From JAAYVZ01 sp035384965 (GTDB taxonomy: Bacteria > Acidobacteriota > Thermoanaerobaculia > Thermoanaerobaculales > Thermoanaerobaculaceae), in contig DAOOJE010000001.1 in NCBI GenBank assembly GCA_035384965.1, positions 1 through 64,000 on the forward strand: a DNA stretch of 64,000 nucleotides, read 5' to 3'. The position numbers and the translations under genes are program-made. The notes beneath the pieces were generated by a model. It saw nothing but the letters and a program-made list of their open reading frames with translations. It made no database searches and was not told the DNA's origin. Of the stretch, positions 34,962-43,921 are shown piece after piece (position 1 is the first letter of the stretch; each line of letters opens with the position of its first letter).

Positions 34962-36137
34962 CTACGCCGGCCGCCAGCGCGACTGGCTCCGCAAAGCGCC
35001 GACGACACGCACCACGCTCGCCGCCGCACGCTCCACATCCTCGGCCGTGGTGCCGCGGCCGAGCGAGAACCGCAACGAGGCGGCCGCCAGGCTCCGGCTG
35101 CGCCCGATAGCCAGCAGCACGTGCGAGGGCTCGGCGCGGGCCGAGCTGCAGGCCGAGCCGGAGGACACCGCGAGGTCGGAAAGCCCCAACAGCAACGCGC
35201 CGCCGTCCACCCCTTCGAACGAGAGGTTGAGGGTGTTGGGGAGTCGTTCGGTCGGGTGCCCGTTCTCCAGCACTCCCTCGAGCCGGGCCAGGATGCGATC
35301 GCGCAGCCGGTCGCGCAGCGCCGCTTGCCGAGCGGCCTCGGCCTGCTGGCCGTCGAGGCACAGCTCGAGGGCACGCGCCATTCCCACGATTCCCGGCACG
35401 TTGAGGGTTCCGGCCCGCAGCCCGTCTTCGTGCCCGCCCCCGTCCAAAAGTGGGGCGAGGCGAAGCCTGGGCTTGCGGCGCCGCACCACGAGCGCGCCGA
35501 CCCCTTTCGGACCGTACAGCTTGTGGGCGGAAAGCGAGAGCAGGTCGACGCCCAGAGCGCGGACGTCGACGGGGATCTTCCCCACGGCCTGGGTGGCGTC
35601 GCAGTGGAGAAGCACGCCGCGCGCGCGGCACCGCTCGGCAATTGCAGCGATCGGCTGCAAGGTGCCGATCTCGTTGTTGGCCAGCATGACGCTCACCAGC
35701 ACGGTACCCGGCCCGATGGCCGCCTCGACGGCCTCGGGTGCGACCCTTCCCCAGCCGTCCACCGGCAGCACCGTGACCTCCCAGCCCTCGCGGCCGAGGC
35801 GGCGGTGGGGGTCGAGCACCGCCTGGTGCTCGGTGGCGCAGGTCACGAGGTGCCGCCCCCGCCCGGCGAGCGCCCACGCCACCCCCTTGATTGCCGTGTT
35901 GCACGACTCGGTGGCGCCCGAGGTGAACACGACCTCGTCCGGTCCCGCCCCGAGCCCCGCTGCGACGCTCTGGCGCGCCCGATCCACCGCCCGGGCGGCG
36001 GCCCAGCCGAACGGATGCGTGCGCGAGGCGGCGTTGCCGAAGTGCTCGGTCAGGTACGGCAGCATGGCCTCGAGCACACGCGGATCGAGCGGCGTCGTCG
36101 CGTTATGGTCGAGGTAGATCGGCGAGACCGGGTGCAC
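34962..36137 (-). CDS. iscS: Cysteine desulfurase (IscS/NifS type)
   Basis: 391 residues. A class V aminotransferase fold that takes sulfur from cysteine for Fe-S clusters and tRNA thiolation. YLDHNATTPLDP is at the N-terminus, TSGATESCN and HCDATQAVGK bind PLP, the Schiff-base Lys is in LSAHKLYGPKG, and the catalytic Cys is in SSGSACSSARAEPS. The start is a GTG at 36137 preceded by a G-rich ribosome site; no nearby ATG gives the right N-terminus. No iscU or iscR is adjacent, so whether it is IscS proper or a tRNA-directed paralogue is open. Confidence 0.92.
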   Translation of the reverse strand: MHPVSPIYLDHNATTPLDPRVLEAMLPYLTEHFGNAASRTHPFGWAAARAVDRARQSVAAGLGAGPDEVVFTSGATESCNTAIKGVAWALAGRGRHLVTCATEHQAVLDPHRRLGREGWEVTVLPVDGWGRVAPEAVEAAIGPGTVLVSVMLANNEIGTLQPIAAIAERCRARGVLLHCDATQAVGKIPVDVRALGVDLLSLSAHKLYGPKGVGALVVRRRKPRLRLAPLLDGGGHEDGLRAGTLNVPGIVGMARALELCLDGQQAEAARQAALRDRLRDRILARLEGVLENGHPTERLPNTLNLSFEGVDGGALLLGLSDLAVSSGSACSSARAEPSHVLLAIGRSRSLAAASLRFSLGRGTTAEDVERAAASVVRVVGALRSQSRWRPA

Positions 36138-36155
36138 GGCTCCCCCCCTCGCCGC

Positions 36156-36184
36156 ACTGTAAGGCGGCGGGACGGGGCGCGCAA
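36156..36184 (-). promoter_or_regulatory. Promoter of the cysteine desulfurase-mfd operon
   Basis: TTGCGC (36184-36179) and TACAGT (36161-36156) are 17 bp apart on the - strand. The predicted leader is only about 12 nt. Confidence 0.5.
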
Positions 36185-36241
36185 CCACGCTGGCGCGCGC
36201 CCCGCCGGGGGGCCGTGCCCGGATGCGGGGTCGAGAACCGC

Positions 36242-37318
36242 TCAGAAGAGCAGGAGCTGTGCCTGCATCACGACCTGCAGCCGGTCGGGGGCGTTGTCCC
36301 GCTCGATCCGGCCCACGCCCAGCTTGAACGTCAGCCGGTGGCCGTCCTGCCAGTACGCCACGCCGAGCTGGGTGGTCTGCTCGTCGGCCGCCCCGCGCGC
36401 CTTGAAGTGGCGCCGCGAGTACTGCAGGTACGGCGTGAGCTGCAGCGACTTGACGAGGAAGCCGGCCTCGGCGAAGAGCGTGTCCTGCTCGGCCAGGGTG
36501 GGGAGCAGCTTGCCGCCGTCCAGGCGCGCGAAATCGACCTGCGCGGTCACGGCGTTGGCGCCGACCGGCACGTCGAGGTAGACATCGGCTCCGGCGGTGC
36601 TGAAGTCTTTCTGGCGGTCGTACGACACGCCGACACCCAGCACTCGCTTCTTGCCCAGGCTGGTGCCGGGGTAGAAGAAGTCGGACTGGGCGTCCCACGG
36701 GTACCAGACGACACGGGCGGCCGTCCGCAGCGGATTGCGCGCCCCGGTGCCCCGCACCCCCTGGTACACGCCAGCCCGCACCTCGAGGTGGTTGCCGGCC
36801 AGGTAGCCGCGGCCGGCAACGCCGTAGTCGCGGCCGGCCTGCATGCCGATCGGCGCCGAGGTGACGAAGGTGTAGGGCCCGTAGTCCACGCCCAGCAGCG
36901 ACCCGGCGCTCTGCCCGGAGTGGTACGAGTGGGCCACGAGCAGCTTGCCGACGTCCAGCTTCCACTCCTTGCTGACCTGGTAGGTGAGGATGAGGTCCTG
37001 GATGTACATCGTGGCCTCGGTGCGCTGCCCGGCAGCGCTGGCCTTGCCGAGGTTGGGGCTGTCGGTGTCGAGGAAGAGGGTGAAGCGGTCGCCGATCTTG
37101 CCGCCCATCATCAGGCGGATGCGGCGGATGAACAGGTTCTGCGCCGTGGTCTCCCCGTCGGCGTTTTCCAGCCACTCGCCCTGGGCCTGAGCGAGAACAC
37201 CCAGCCTGAGGCTCGCCTTGCCGTCGGGAGAAGCGATGCTGAACTGCGCCGGAGCCGGCGCTGCCGCGAGCGCGAGGCAGGCGGCGATCACGATCACGAT
37301 CAGGACGTTGCGGTTCAC
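36242..37318 (-). CDS. Phosphate-selective porin O/P-like outer-membrane protein
   Basis: 358 residues with a signal peptide (NVLIVIVIAACLALAAAPAPA). The rest alternates polar and hydrophobic residues as in a 16-strand beta-barrel, with the porin_O_P pattern FIRRIRLMMGGKIGDRFTLFLDTDSPN, then LTYQVSKEWKLDVGKLLVAHS. It ends in a C-terminal aromatic residue (QAQLLLF), the outer-membrane assembly signal. Anion or small-solute uptake is likely, but the substrate is unknown. The GTG at 37318 is preferred because GGAGG lies five bases upstream; an ATG at 37330 would add four residues. Confidence 0.85.
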   Translation of the reverse strand: MNRNVLIVIVIAACLALAAAPAPAQFSIASPDGKASLRLGVLAQAQGEWLENADGETTAQNLFIRRIRLMMGGKIGDRFTLFLDTDSPNLGKASAAGQRTEATMYIQDLILTYQVSKEWKLDVGKLLVAHSYHSGQSAGSLLGVDYGPYTFVTSAPIGMQAGRDYGVAGRGYLAGNHLEVRAGVYQGVRGTGARNPLRTAARVVWYPWDAQSDFFYPGTSLGKKRVLGVGVSYDRQKDFSTAGADVYLDVPVGANAVTAQVDFARLDGGKLLPTLAEQDTLFAEAGFLVKSLQLTPYLQYSRRHFKARGAADEQTTQLGVAYWQDGHRLTFKLGVGRIERDNAPDRLQVVMQAQLLLF

Positions 37319-37370
37319 GAAAACCTCCATTCGCGTCGGCGCCGGCGGGGCGCACGCGGTAGTGGCCGGG

Positions 37371-37399
37371 ATTTTACCAGCCACGGCTTGCCCTGGCAC
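37371..37399 (-). promoter_or_regulatory. Promoter of the porin gene
   Basis: GTGCCA (37399-37394) and TAAAAT (37376-37371) are 17 bp apart on the - strand, giving a leader of about 45 nt. Confidence 0.55.
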
Positions 37400-37623
37400 T
37401 CCACCTGCCCGGGCGCAAACAGGCTCCGGACCGGCAGCGGCACGCCGGCACCACGCGAGGTCGCCAGCAACCGTTTCAGGGCCGGATGCGCCGCGGTCCC
37501 TTCCCCGCCGATCCAGCCACTCCCAAGCCCAGCAGCTGCCCTCACAGCAGGAAGGAGCTGGGTTTTCGGGTTGAGCCCGGCCGACGGGATGCTCACCCTG
37601 CTGGCGCGAGGGATCGGACGGCG
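37400..37623. other. Gene-free stretch between the porin promoter and the rubrerythrin-like gene
   Basis: No coding region was recognised. A weak stem (CCCAGC near 37528 with GCTGGG near 37558) lies at the 3' side of the upstream operon and might help termination, but it lacks a T-tract on the needed strand. Nothing else stands out. Confidence 0.35.
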
Positions 37624-38124
37624 TCAGCCGCCCCAGGGCATCCCCGAGTACTCCGCAAAGACGCGGTCGTGAATGGTCTTGAACAGCCGCTCGTGCTCGC
37701 GCTCCCACCCGGCCAGCCGCTGCAGGGCCTGTCTGGTCTCCCCCTCGGCCCGCTCCGCAGTCGAGTCGTAGAACTCGGCAAGGTCGCGCTCGATGAGGAA
37801 CGCCATGCGCAGCACCGGCAGGTCTGGAACCATCGCTTCCGCGGTCGTCTGCTCGATCATCTCCGAGACGGCCCGTTCGGAGAAGAAGCTCGCATCGTGA
37901 CCGGTGGCCATCGGCTCGGCGCCCGAGGGCGACTGGCCGCCGTGGGTTGCGATGAGGTGCTCGACGTAGCGGATGTGCCCCTGCTCCTCCTCCGCAAGCC
38001 GCCTAAACACGCCTACCACCGCCGCGTGCTTCGCCTTCTCGGCGTGCCCGGAAAAGAAGGCGAACCCCTCGCGCTCGCGCTCGAGCGCGTAGCTCAGGAC
38101 CTTCGAAACGTCGATCGTGCTCAT
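37624..38124 (-). CDS. Rubrerythrin-like ferritin-family di-iron protein
   Basis: 166 residues. It has the two-helix-pair layout of rubrerythrin-type four-helix bundles: an N-terminal ALEREREGFAFF and LAEEEQGHIRYVEHL (ExxH), then LIERDLAEFYDSTAE and LAGWEREHERLF (ExxH). There is no C-terminal rubredoxin domain, so it must receive electrons from another protein. Such proteins reduce peroxide in anaerobes. It is the last gene in line with the formate dehydrogenase operon, which would suit protection of oxygen-sensitive enzymes. The ATG at 38124 follows GGTGGAG. Confidence 0.83.
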   Translation of the reverse strand: MSTIDVSKVLSYALEREREGFAFFSGHAEKAKHAAVVGVFRRLAEEEQGHIRYVEHLIATHGGQSPSGAEPMATGHDASFFSERAVSEMIEQTTAEAMVPDLPVLRMAFLIERDLAEFYDSTAERAEGETRQALQRLAGWEREHERLFKTIHDRVFAEYSGMPWGG

Positions 38125-38199
38125 GTGCTCCACCGTCCTTTCACGCACCGCCGGCACCGTGGACCGCCCCCGGCGACTGCAAGGCGCGCGCCCCGGCCG

Positions 38200-38589
38200 C
38201 TATTCCACCTTCGCCCGCCGCGCCAGCAGGCGCTGCACCTTGGCGAGCAGCTCGTCCGGGGCGATCGGCTTGTTGACCAGATCGGCGACCCCCAGGGAAC
38301 TGGTGTCGAACAGGGAGTCCGCCGCATCGGCGATCGAAGACAACATCAGCACAGGCAGCCCCGGGTACTCGCGCGCGAACCACTGGGCCGTCTCGAACCC
38401 GGCATCGGCCTGCTCCATCATGACGTCGAGGATGACCAGATCGGGCCGGACCGCAGCCATGGCCGCCCGCCCCTCTGCCGCCGTGGCCGCGGTCGAAACC
38501 GCGTACCCGGCATTCTCGAGCACCAACGAGCAAAAGGCGTGGATGTCCGGGTCGTCGTCGATGACCAGGATCCTGGTTTTCTCGCTCAT
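38200..38589 (-). CDS. Single-domain response regulator (REC only)
   Basis: 129 residues, only a CheY-like receiver. The phospho-acceptor Asp is in LVILDVMMEQ, the acid pair in VIDDDPDIH, and the Lys in LVNKPIAPDELL. There is no output domain. It starts 13 bp after the end of the NuoE-NuoF fusion gene and so appears to be part of the formate dehydrogenase transcript, an unusual place for a receiver. No kinase is in the same operon; the hybrid kinase at the start of the window is far away. Its output could be a protein contact. Confidence 0.88.
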   Translation of the reverse strand: MSEKTRILVIDDDPDIHAFCSLVLENAGYAVSTAATAAEGRAAMAAVRPDLVILDVMMEQADAGFETAQWFAREYPGLPVLMLSSIADAADSLFDTSSLGVADLVNKPIAPDELLAKVQRLLARRAKVE

Positions 38590-38602
38590 GATCACGCCCC
38601 CC

Positions 38603-40342
38603 TCAATCCACAAGAGCTTCGAACTCGGCCCGGAACTTGGTGACCATGGCCTCGATCGGGATCGCGAAGGCGTCTCCGGTCGGGCACAGCGTGGTCCCCT
38701 TGATGGCAGCGCACAGCCGCAGGACCCGGTCGATGTCCGCCCGGCTGCCGCGGCCGGCCACGATGCGCTCCAGCAGCGCTTCGACCGTGTGGGAACCCTG
38801 CCGGCACGGAGTGCACTGCCCGCACGACTCGTGGGCATAGAAGCGGATGGCGCGCAGCGCCACCGCCGGGATGCTCGTGGTCGTGTTCATGACCATGACC
38901 CCGCCCGAGCCCAGCATCGTGCCGTGCTTGAGACACGAATCGTAGTCCATCCGCAGGCCGTTGGCCTCCTCGGCGGTGAGGATCGGCACCGACAGTCCGC
39001 CCACGATGACCGCCTTGAGCTGGCCGTCCACCCCCCCGGCCGCCTCCAGCAAGGTCGAAAGCGGCGTTCCGAGAGGGAACTCGTAGGCGCCCGGGCGCCT
39101 GACGTGCCCGGAAATGCCGAAAATCTTGGGACCGAAGTTGTTGGCGGTGCCGATCTTCATGAACTCGGCGGCGCCGTGCTCGACGATGAACGGCACCGAG
39201 GCCAGCGTCTCGACGTTGTTGACCACGGTCGGGCAGCCGTACAGCCCGACCACGGCCGGGAACGGCGGCTTCAGGCGCGGGTTGCCGCGCTTGCCCTCGA
39301 GCGACTCGATGAGCGCCGTCTCCTCGCCGCACACGTACGCGCCGGCGCCGAGGTGCACGATGATGTCGAAGTCGAACCCCTTGCCCTTGATGTTGGTGCC
39401 GAGCAGCCCGCGCGAGCGCGCCTGTTCGATCGCCCGCTCCAGGATGTCGGCAATCCAGGCGAACTCGCCCCGGATGTAGATGAAACCGAGCGCGGCGCCG
39501 ACCGCATACCCGGAAATGATCATCCCCTCGATGAGGAGATGCGGATCGTACTGCATGATCTGGCGGTCCTTGAACGTCCCCGGTTCGCCTTCGTCGGCGT
39601 TGCACACGAGATAGATGGGCTTGCCGGTGTCGCGGGCGAGGAACCCCCACTTGACCCCGGCCGGGAACCCAGCCCCGCCACGGCCACGCAGGTTCGAGGC
39701 CTTCACCTCGGCGGCGACCTTGGCCGGCTCCATCTCGAGCGCCCGGTCGAGGGCCTTGTAGCCGCCCGTCGCCGTGTACACGTCGATGTCGGTGGCGTCG
39801 GGCATCCCCCGCCGCGCCATGAGCACCTTGCACTCCGAGTGGAAGTGCGCCTCGACCGGCAGGTCGGGCATCACGCCCTGCCGCAGGCTCGACAGCAGGG
39901 CGTCGGTGCGCTCGGGCGTCATGCACTCGTAGTAGCGGTCGTTGACCTGGATGACCGGACAGGTGCCGCAGGACGCCAGGCACTCCACCGTGGAGAGGGT
40001 GAACAGCCCGTCCGGGGTGGTCTCGCCAACCTTGATCCCGAGTGTCTTTTCGAGGTGCTGGACAATTGCCTCGGCGCCGGCCAGCATGGCCGGGATGTTG
40101 GTGTCGACCTGCAGGTGGTACTTGCCCAGCGGCTTGCGCTGGAACATGGTGTAGTAGGTCTGGACGCCGTACGCCTCCGACACCGGCACGCCGATGACCT
40201 CGGCTACGGCGGCCAGGTCCTCCGCGCCCACGAACCCCCCGTTGTGCCGCTGCACCAGGTGCAGCGCCGGCAGCAGCGCCGAGCGGCGCTGTGGGTAGCG
40301 GGCGGCGATCCGCTCGATGGACTTGATCAGTTCTTCTCGCAT
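38603..40342 (-). CDS. NAD-linked formate dehydrogenase diaphorase subunit, NuoE-NuoF fusion
   Basis: 579 residues in one frame. Residues 1-155 are a NuoE (thioredoxin-like 2Fe-2S) domain and about 165-579 a NuoF domain. NuoF features are complete: GRGGAGFPAGVKWGF for FMN/NADH, GAGAYVCGEETALIESLEG, an SLBB region, and the 4Fe-4S ligands SCGQCTPCR with the later TLCPTGD. In the NuoE part the second ligand pair is present (Cys121, Cys125 in CLASCGTC), but the usual first pair (VCxxxxC) is Asp80 and Ala85, so the N1a-type cluster may be missing or altered. Similar fusions serve as the beta subunit of NAD-dependent formate dehydrogenases such as Methylobacterium FDH1. It starts 16 bp after fdhA. 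Confidence 0.9.
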   Translation of the reverse strand: MREELIKSIERIAARYPQRRSALLPALHLVQRHNGGFVGAEDLAAVAEVIGVPVSEAYGVQTYYTMFQRKPLGKYHLQVDTNIPAMLAGAEAIVQHLEKTLGIKVGETTPDGLFTLSTVECLASCGTCPVIQVNDRYYECMTPERTDALLSSLRQGVMPDLPVEAHFHSECKVLMARRGMPDATDIDVYTATGGYKALDRALEMEPAKVAAEVKASNLRGRGGAGFPAGVKWGFLARDTGKPIYLVCNADEGEPGTFKDRQIMQYDPHLLIEGMIISGYAVGAALGFIYIRGEFAWIADILERAIEQARSRGLLGTNIKGKGFDFDIIVHLGAGAYVCGEETALIESLEGKRGNPRLKPPFPAVVGLYGCPTVVNNVETLASVPFIVEHGAAEFMKIGTANNFGPKIFGISGHVRRPGAYEFPLGTPLSTLLEAAGGVDGQLKAVIVGGLSVPILTAEEANGLRMDYDSCLKHGTMLGSGGVMVMNTTTSIPAVALRAIRFYAHESCGQCTPCRQGSHTVEALLERIVAGRGSRADIDRVLRLCAAIKGTTLCPTGDAFAIPIEAMVTKFRAEFEALVD

Positions 40343-40358
40343 GCTGTCAACGCTCCTC

Positions 40359-43052
40359 TCAGCCGCAGCAGACGCGCTCGAGCCGGGCCGCGCACACCTT
40401 GTACTCAGGAATCTTGGCCACGGGGTCGAGCACGTCGTTCGTGAGGGCGTTGGCGGCCGCCTCGGCAAAGTGGAACGGCACGAAGATCGACCCCCTGGCG
40501 ACGCGCTCGGTGACCAGCGCCGTCGTCTCGATGCGCCCGCGCCGGGTCGCCACGACCACGCGGTCGCCGTCGGCGATGCCAAGCTCGCGCGCCTGCTCGG
40601 GGTGAATCTCGACGTGGCCCGTCTTGACGACGGCGTCCAGAATGCTCGACCGCCGCGTCATGCTGCCGGTGTGGAAGTGCTCGTAGATGCGACCGGTGCT
40701 CAGCACGAGGTCGAACTCGGCATCGGGCTCCTCGGCCGGCGGCCGGTACTCGATCGGCGTCAGCAGCGCCAGCCCGCGGGCGAACTTGCCGGCGTGCAGG
40801 AACCGGGTGCCCGGGTGCTCCTCCGTGGGGCAAGGCCACTGGATACCCACCTCACGAATCCGATCGTAGGTCAGACCCGCATACGACGGCGTGAGGTCGC
40901 GGATTTCCTGGAACAGCCCTTCCGGCGTGCGCGGGAAGGTGTGCCCGAAGCGCGCCGCGAGATCGGCGATGATCTCGTAGTCCTGCCGCACGTTCCCCCA
41001 CGGCTTGATGGCCGGGTTGGAAAGCTGGACGCGGCGCTCGGTGTTGGTGACCGTTCCCAGCTTTTCGGCGAACGAGACGCCGGGCAGCACCACGTCCGCG
41101 AGACGTGCGGTCTCGGTGAGGAAGATGTCCTGCACGACCAGGAAGTCGAGCTTGCGGAGGCTTTCCTCGACGTGGTGGAGGTTGGGATCCGAGACCATCG
41201 GGTTTTCGCCCAGGATGTAGATGGCGCGGATTTGCTCGCCGCAGGCCGGGATCATCTGGGTGAGCGTCATCCCCACCTTGTCGGACAGCGGCGCGTTCCA
41301 GTACTTCGAGAACTTCTCCACCGCCGTGGGGTTGGTGACCGGCTGGTAGCCGGTGAAAACGTTGGGCAGCCCGCCCATGTCGCACGCACCCTGGACGTTG
41401 TTCTGGCCGCGCAAGGGGTTGACGCCCCCGCCCTCGACCCCGATGTTGCCGGTGATCAGCGCCAGGTTGACGCACGCCTTGACGTTGTCGACGCCGTGGC
41501 TGTGCTGGGTGATCCCCATGCAGTAGTAGATCGACCCGACCCCTGACGTCGCGTACAGCCGCGCCGCCTCCACGAGGTCCGCGGCCTTGACCCCGGTGAG
41601 TTCCTCGACCTTTTCCGGGGTGAAGAACTCGATGGCCTTGCGGTACTCCTCGAACCCCTCGCAGCGCTCCTGGATGTACTGACTGGCTTCCCACCCCTCG
41701 CGCAGGATGACGTGCTGCAGCCCCGACAGCAGCGCCACGTCCGAGCCGTTGCGCTGTTGCAACCAGATGTCGGCAAAGTCCACGAGATCGATGCGCCGTG
41801 GATCGCAGACGATGAGCTTCGCCCCGTTGAGCTTGACCGCCCGCTTGAGGAGCGAGCCGAACACGGGGTGGTTCCAGGTGGTGTTGGAGCCGATGACGAG
41901 GATGACCTTCGAGCGGAGGACCTCCTCCATCGAGTTCGTCATCGCACCGGAACCGAGCGTCGCGGCCAGACCGGCCACGGTGGAGCTATGTCAAAGTCTG
42001 GCACAGTGATCGATGTTGTTTGTCCCGATCACTGCGCGGGCGAACCTCCCGAGCGCGTAGTTCTCCTCGTTCGAGACCTTGGCCGAGGCGAAGAAGCCGA
42101 TGGCGTCGGCCCCGTGCTGCTCCTTCGTGGCCTTCAGCCGCTCGGCCACGAGGTCGAGCGCCTCGTCCCAGCTCGCCTCGACGAGCTCGCCGTCCTTGCG
42201 GATCAAGGGCGTGCGCAGGCGCTCGGGCGAGTCCACGAAGTCGAGCCCGAAGCGCCCCTTGATGCACAGCATCCCCTTGTTGGGCTGGCGCTCCCACTGC
42301 CCCTCGTGAGCCATGGCGAAGACGTACCGGTTGTCGCGGGTGTGGAGATCGATCTGGCACCCCACGCCGCAGTACGGACACGTGACCTTCGTCGCGGTCG
42401 TCTCGTGCGGCCGGATCCTCCACTCGCGCGGCTGCTTGAGCACGAGCGCGCCAACCGGGCAGACCTGCACGCACTCGCCGCACTGCACACAGCTCGACTC
42501 GCCCATCGGCAGGTCGTCGTCGCATACAACCATGGCGTGGCTGCCGCGGTAAGCGAACGCCAGCACCTCGTTGACGACGCCGTTCTGACAGGCCGCCACG
42601 CAGCGGCCGCAGTGGATGCACTTGTCGGCCTCGCGCACGATCCCCGGGGAGGAGAGGTCGAGCGGCGTCGGCTCCGACTCGATGAGGAACGACGGCCGCT
42701 CGATCCCGAGGTGATACACCATGTCCTGAAGCTCGCAGCTCGCGTTGGCCTGGCACGAGATGCAATTGTGATGGCCTTCCGCGAGCAGGAGATCGACGAT
42801 CATGCGCCGCGCCTCCATCACCTTGGGCGTGGCGGTGTGCACGATCATCCCGTCCTTGACGGGCAGGGCGCACGATTCCTTCAGTCCCCGCAGCCCCTCG
42901 ACCTCGACCACGCAGGCGCGGCACCGCCCGGCCTTTCCGGTCTTGGGGTGGTAGCACAGGGCTGGAATGTAGATTCCCGCCGCCCGGGCCGCGTCCAGCA
43001 CGGTCTGCCCGGGGACAGCCTCCACGACACGTCCATCTATGGTCAGGTGCAC
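40359..43052 (-). CDS. fdhA: NAD-linked formate dehydrogenase catalytic subunit, selenoprotein (UGA = Sec354)
   Basis: 897 residues if the in-frame TGA at 41991-41993 is read as selenocysteine; both flanks are in the same frame and both belong to FdhA. N-terminal 2Fe-2S ferredoxin domain (Cys33, 44, 47, 61), a His/Cys 4Fe-4S region (HHNCISC...C106), two 4Fe-4S motifs (CIHCGRCVAAC, CVQCGECVQVC), then the molybdopterin domain beginning CPYCGVGC. The TGA sits in NNIDHCARL-U-HSSTVAGL, the position of Sec140 in E. coli FdhF. Downstream blocks include VLVIGSNTTWNHP-type and GGVNPLRGQNNVQGACDMG. The active site holds Mo or W with two pterin guanine dinucleotides. It oxidises formate, or reduces CO2, exchanging electrons with NAD through the fusion subunit. 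GTG start with GGAGG six bases upstream. Confidence 0.95.
41962..41993 (-). promoter_or_regulatory. SECIS element directing selenocysteine insertion in fdhA
   Basis: Eighteen nucleotides after the UGA there is a loop GGUCU closed by the 6-bp stem GUGGCC/GGCCGC (core 41978-41962). The E. coli fdhF SECIS has a GGUCU apical sequence at the same 18-nt distance from its UGA. The codons just before and after the UGA (AGA, CUU, CAU, AGC) are A/U-rich for this genome. Confidence 0.88.
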
Positions 43053-43133
43053 GATCGACCTCCTCGCTCTCGCAGGCTCCGGTCAGCGGCCTCGCCCCCG
43101 CCCGCCGCCCGTGGCGTTGCCGCACACCTTCGA

Positions 43134-43173
43134 ACGATAGAGGAGCGGCGTGGCTTGTGTCAATTCTCACAAG
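43134..43173 (-). promoter_or_regulatory. Promoter and operator-like dyad of the fdhA operon
   Basis: On the - strand TTGACA (43163-43158) and TATCGT (43139-43134) are 18 bp apart. The -35 lies inside the dyad CTTGTGAGAATTGACACAAG (43173-43154), whose TTGTGA...ACACAA form resembles CRP/HcpR-type sites. Regulation by a CRP/FNR-family protein is plausible; overlap with -35 suggests repression. Confidence 0.6.
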
Positions 43174-43266
43174 GCTCCGGCCGCCGGGGGGCGAGCCGCC
43201 GCGGCGAGGGTACCGCGATGCGTCCGGCGCTGCGCCCGGACCTGGTTCTGAAATGGCATAAACGCG

Positions 43267-43851
43267 TTATCGCGCCGTTCCTGACGTTTTATCGTCACTC
43301 GCGACGAATTTCTCGTAATCGCTCATGGTATTGAGGTTACGATACCACTCCAGGCTCTCGACCGGCTCGAAGCGCACCTTGAGGTGGTCGAACAGCTCGA
43401 CGACGCGCCGGCGGCCCCTGGCCACCAGCTCGCGGCCCACCGGCACGACCGACTTTCGGTACACCGCCAGCAGCGGCTCCACCCGCCCGCCTGGAAGCCG
43501 CGCGATCACGATGTCGTTGCCCGGCGCGCCGTCGAGCAGGCGGAGGATGAACGACCGGTCGAGAACCGGCACGTCGCAGCCGGTGACGAAGCACAGCTCG
43601 TGCGAGGCACGAGCCACGCAGGAGACGATCCCCATGAGCGGCCCGACCCCGCGCACCTCGTCCGGCACCACCGGCAGCCCCAGGAAGGCGTACTTTTCGG
43701 CGTCGTCGGCGCCGATCAGGCGTTCCGGGAAGAAGGCGAGCTGGTCCGCGATGTGGGCAATCATCGGCCGGGAGCCGACGAGGAGCATGCTCTTGTCCAC
43801 GCCCATGCGCCGGCTCCCGCCGCCGGCCAGGATCACCGCCGTCGCGTCCAC
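43267..43851 (-). CDS. mobA: Molybdenum cofactor guanylyltransferase
   Basis: 194 residues. It attaches GMP to molybdopterin to make the guanine dinucleotide cofactor needed by formate dehydrogenases. The nucleotide-binding motif is ILAGGGSRRMGVDKSML at the N-terminus, with VPDEVRGVGPLMGIV and VTGCDVPVLDR further on. It starts with GTG at 43851 with only a weak ribosome site. It lies 215 bp upstream of fdhA on the same strand, a sensible partner for it. It also follows the BNR protein gene by 70 bp. Confidence 0.92.
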   Translation of the reverse strand: MDATAVILAGGGSRRMGVDKSMLLVGSRPMIAHIADQLAFFPERLIGADDAEKYAFLGLPVVPDEVRGVGPLMGIVSCVARASHELCFVTGCDVPVLDRSFILRLLDGAPGNDIVIARLPGGRVEPLLAVYRKSVVPVGRELVARGRRRVVELFDHLKVRFEPVESLEWYRNLNTMSDYEKFVASDDKTSGTAR

Positions 43852-43921
43852 TCGCCGATCATAGCCGCGGCGGCCACCCCCGGCGCCCTCCCGGCCTTCC
43901 GGGAGGGCGCCCCACCACCGC

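Noticed and set aside
31588..35904. Mfd with a 300-residue N-terminal extension
   Set aside because: The extension is the cysteine desulfurase gene read out of frame; Mfd starts at 34947.
40359..41978. Separate second formate dehydrogenase gene starting at 41978
   Set aside because: The supposed GTG start lies inside a conserved block (STVAGLAA) in frame with the upstream part; the break is a single UGA at the Sec position.
43053..43133. Molybdenum cofactor riboswitch in the fdhA leader
   Set aside because: The leader is GC-rich, but no match to the conserved Moco aptamer core could be seen.
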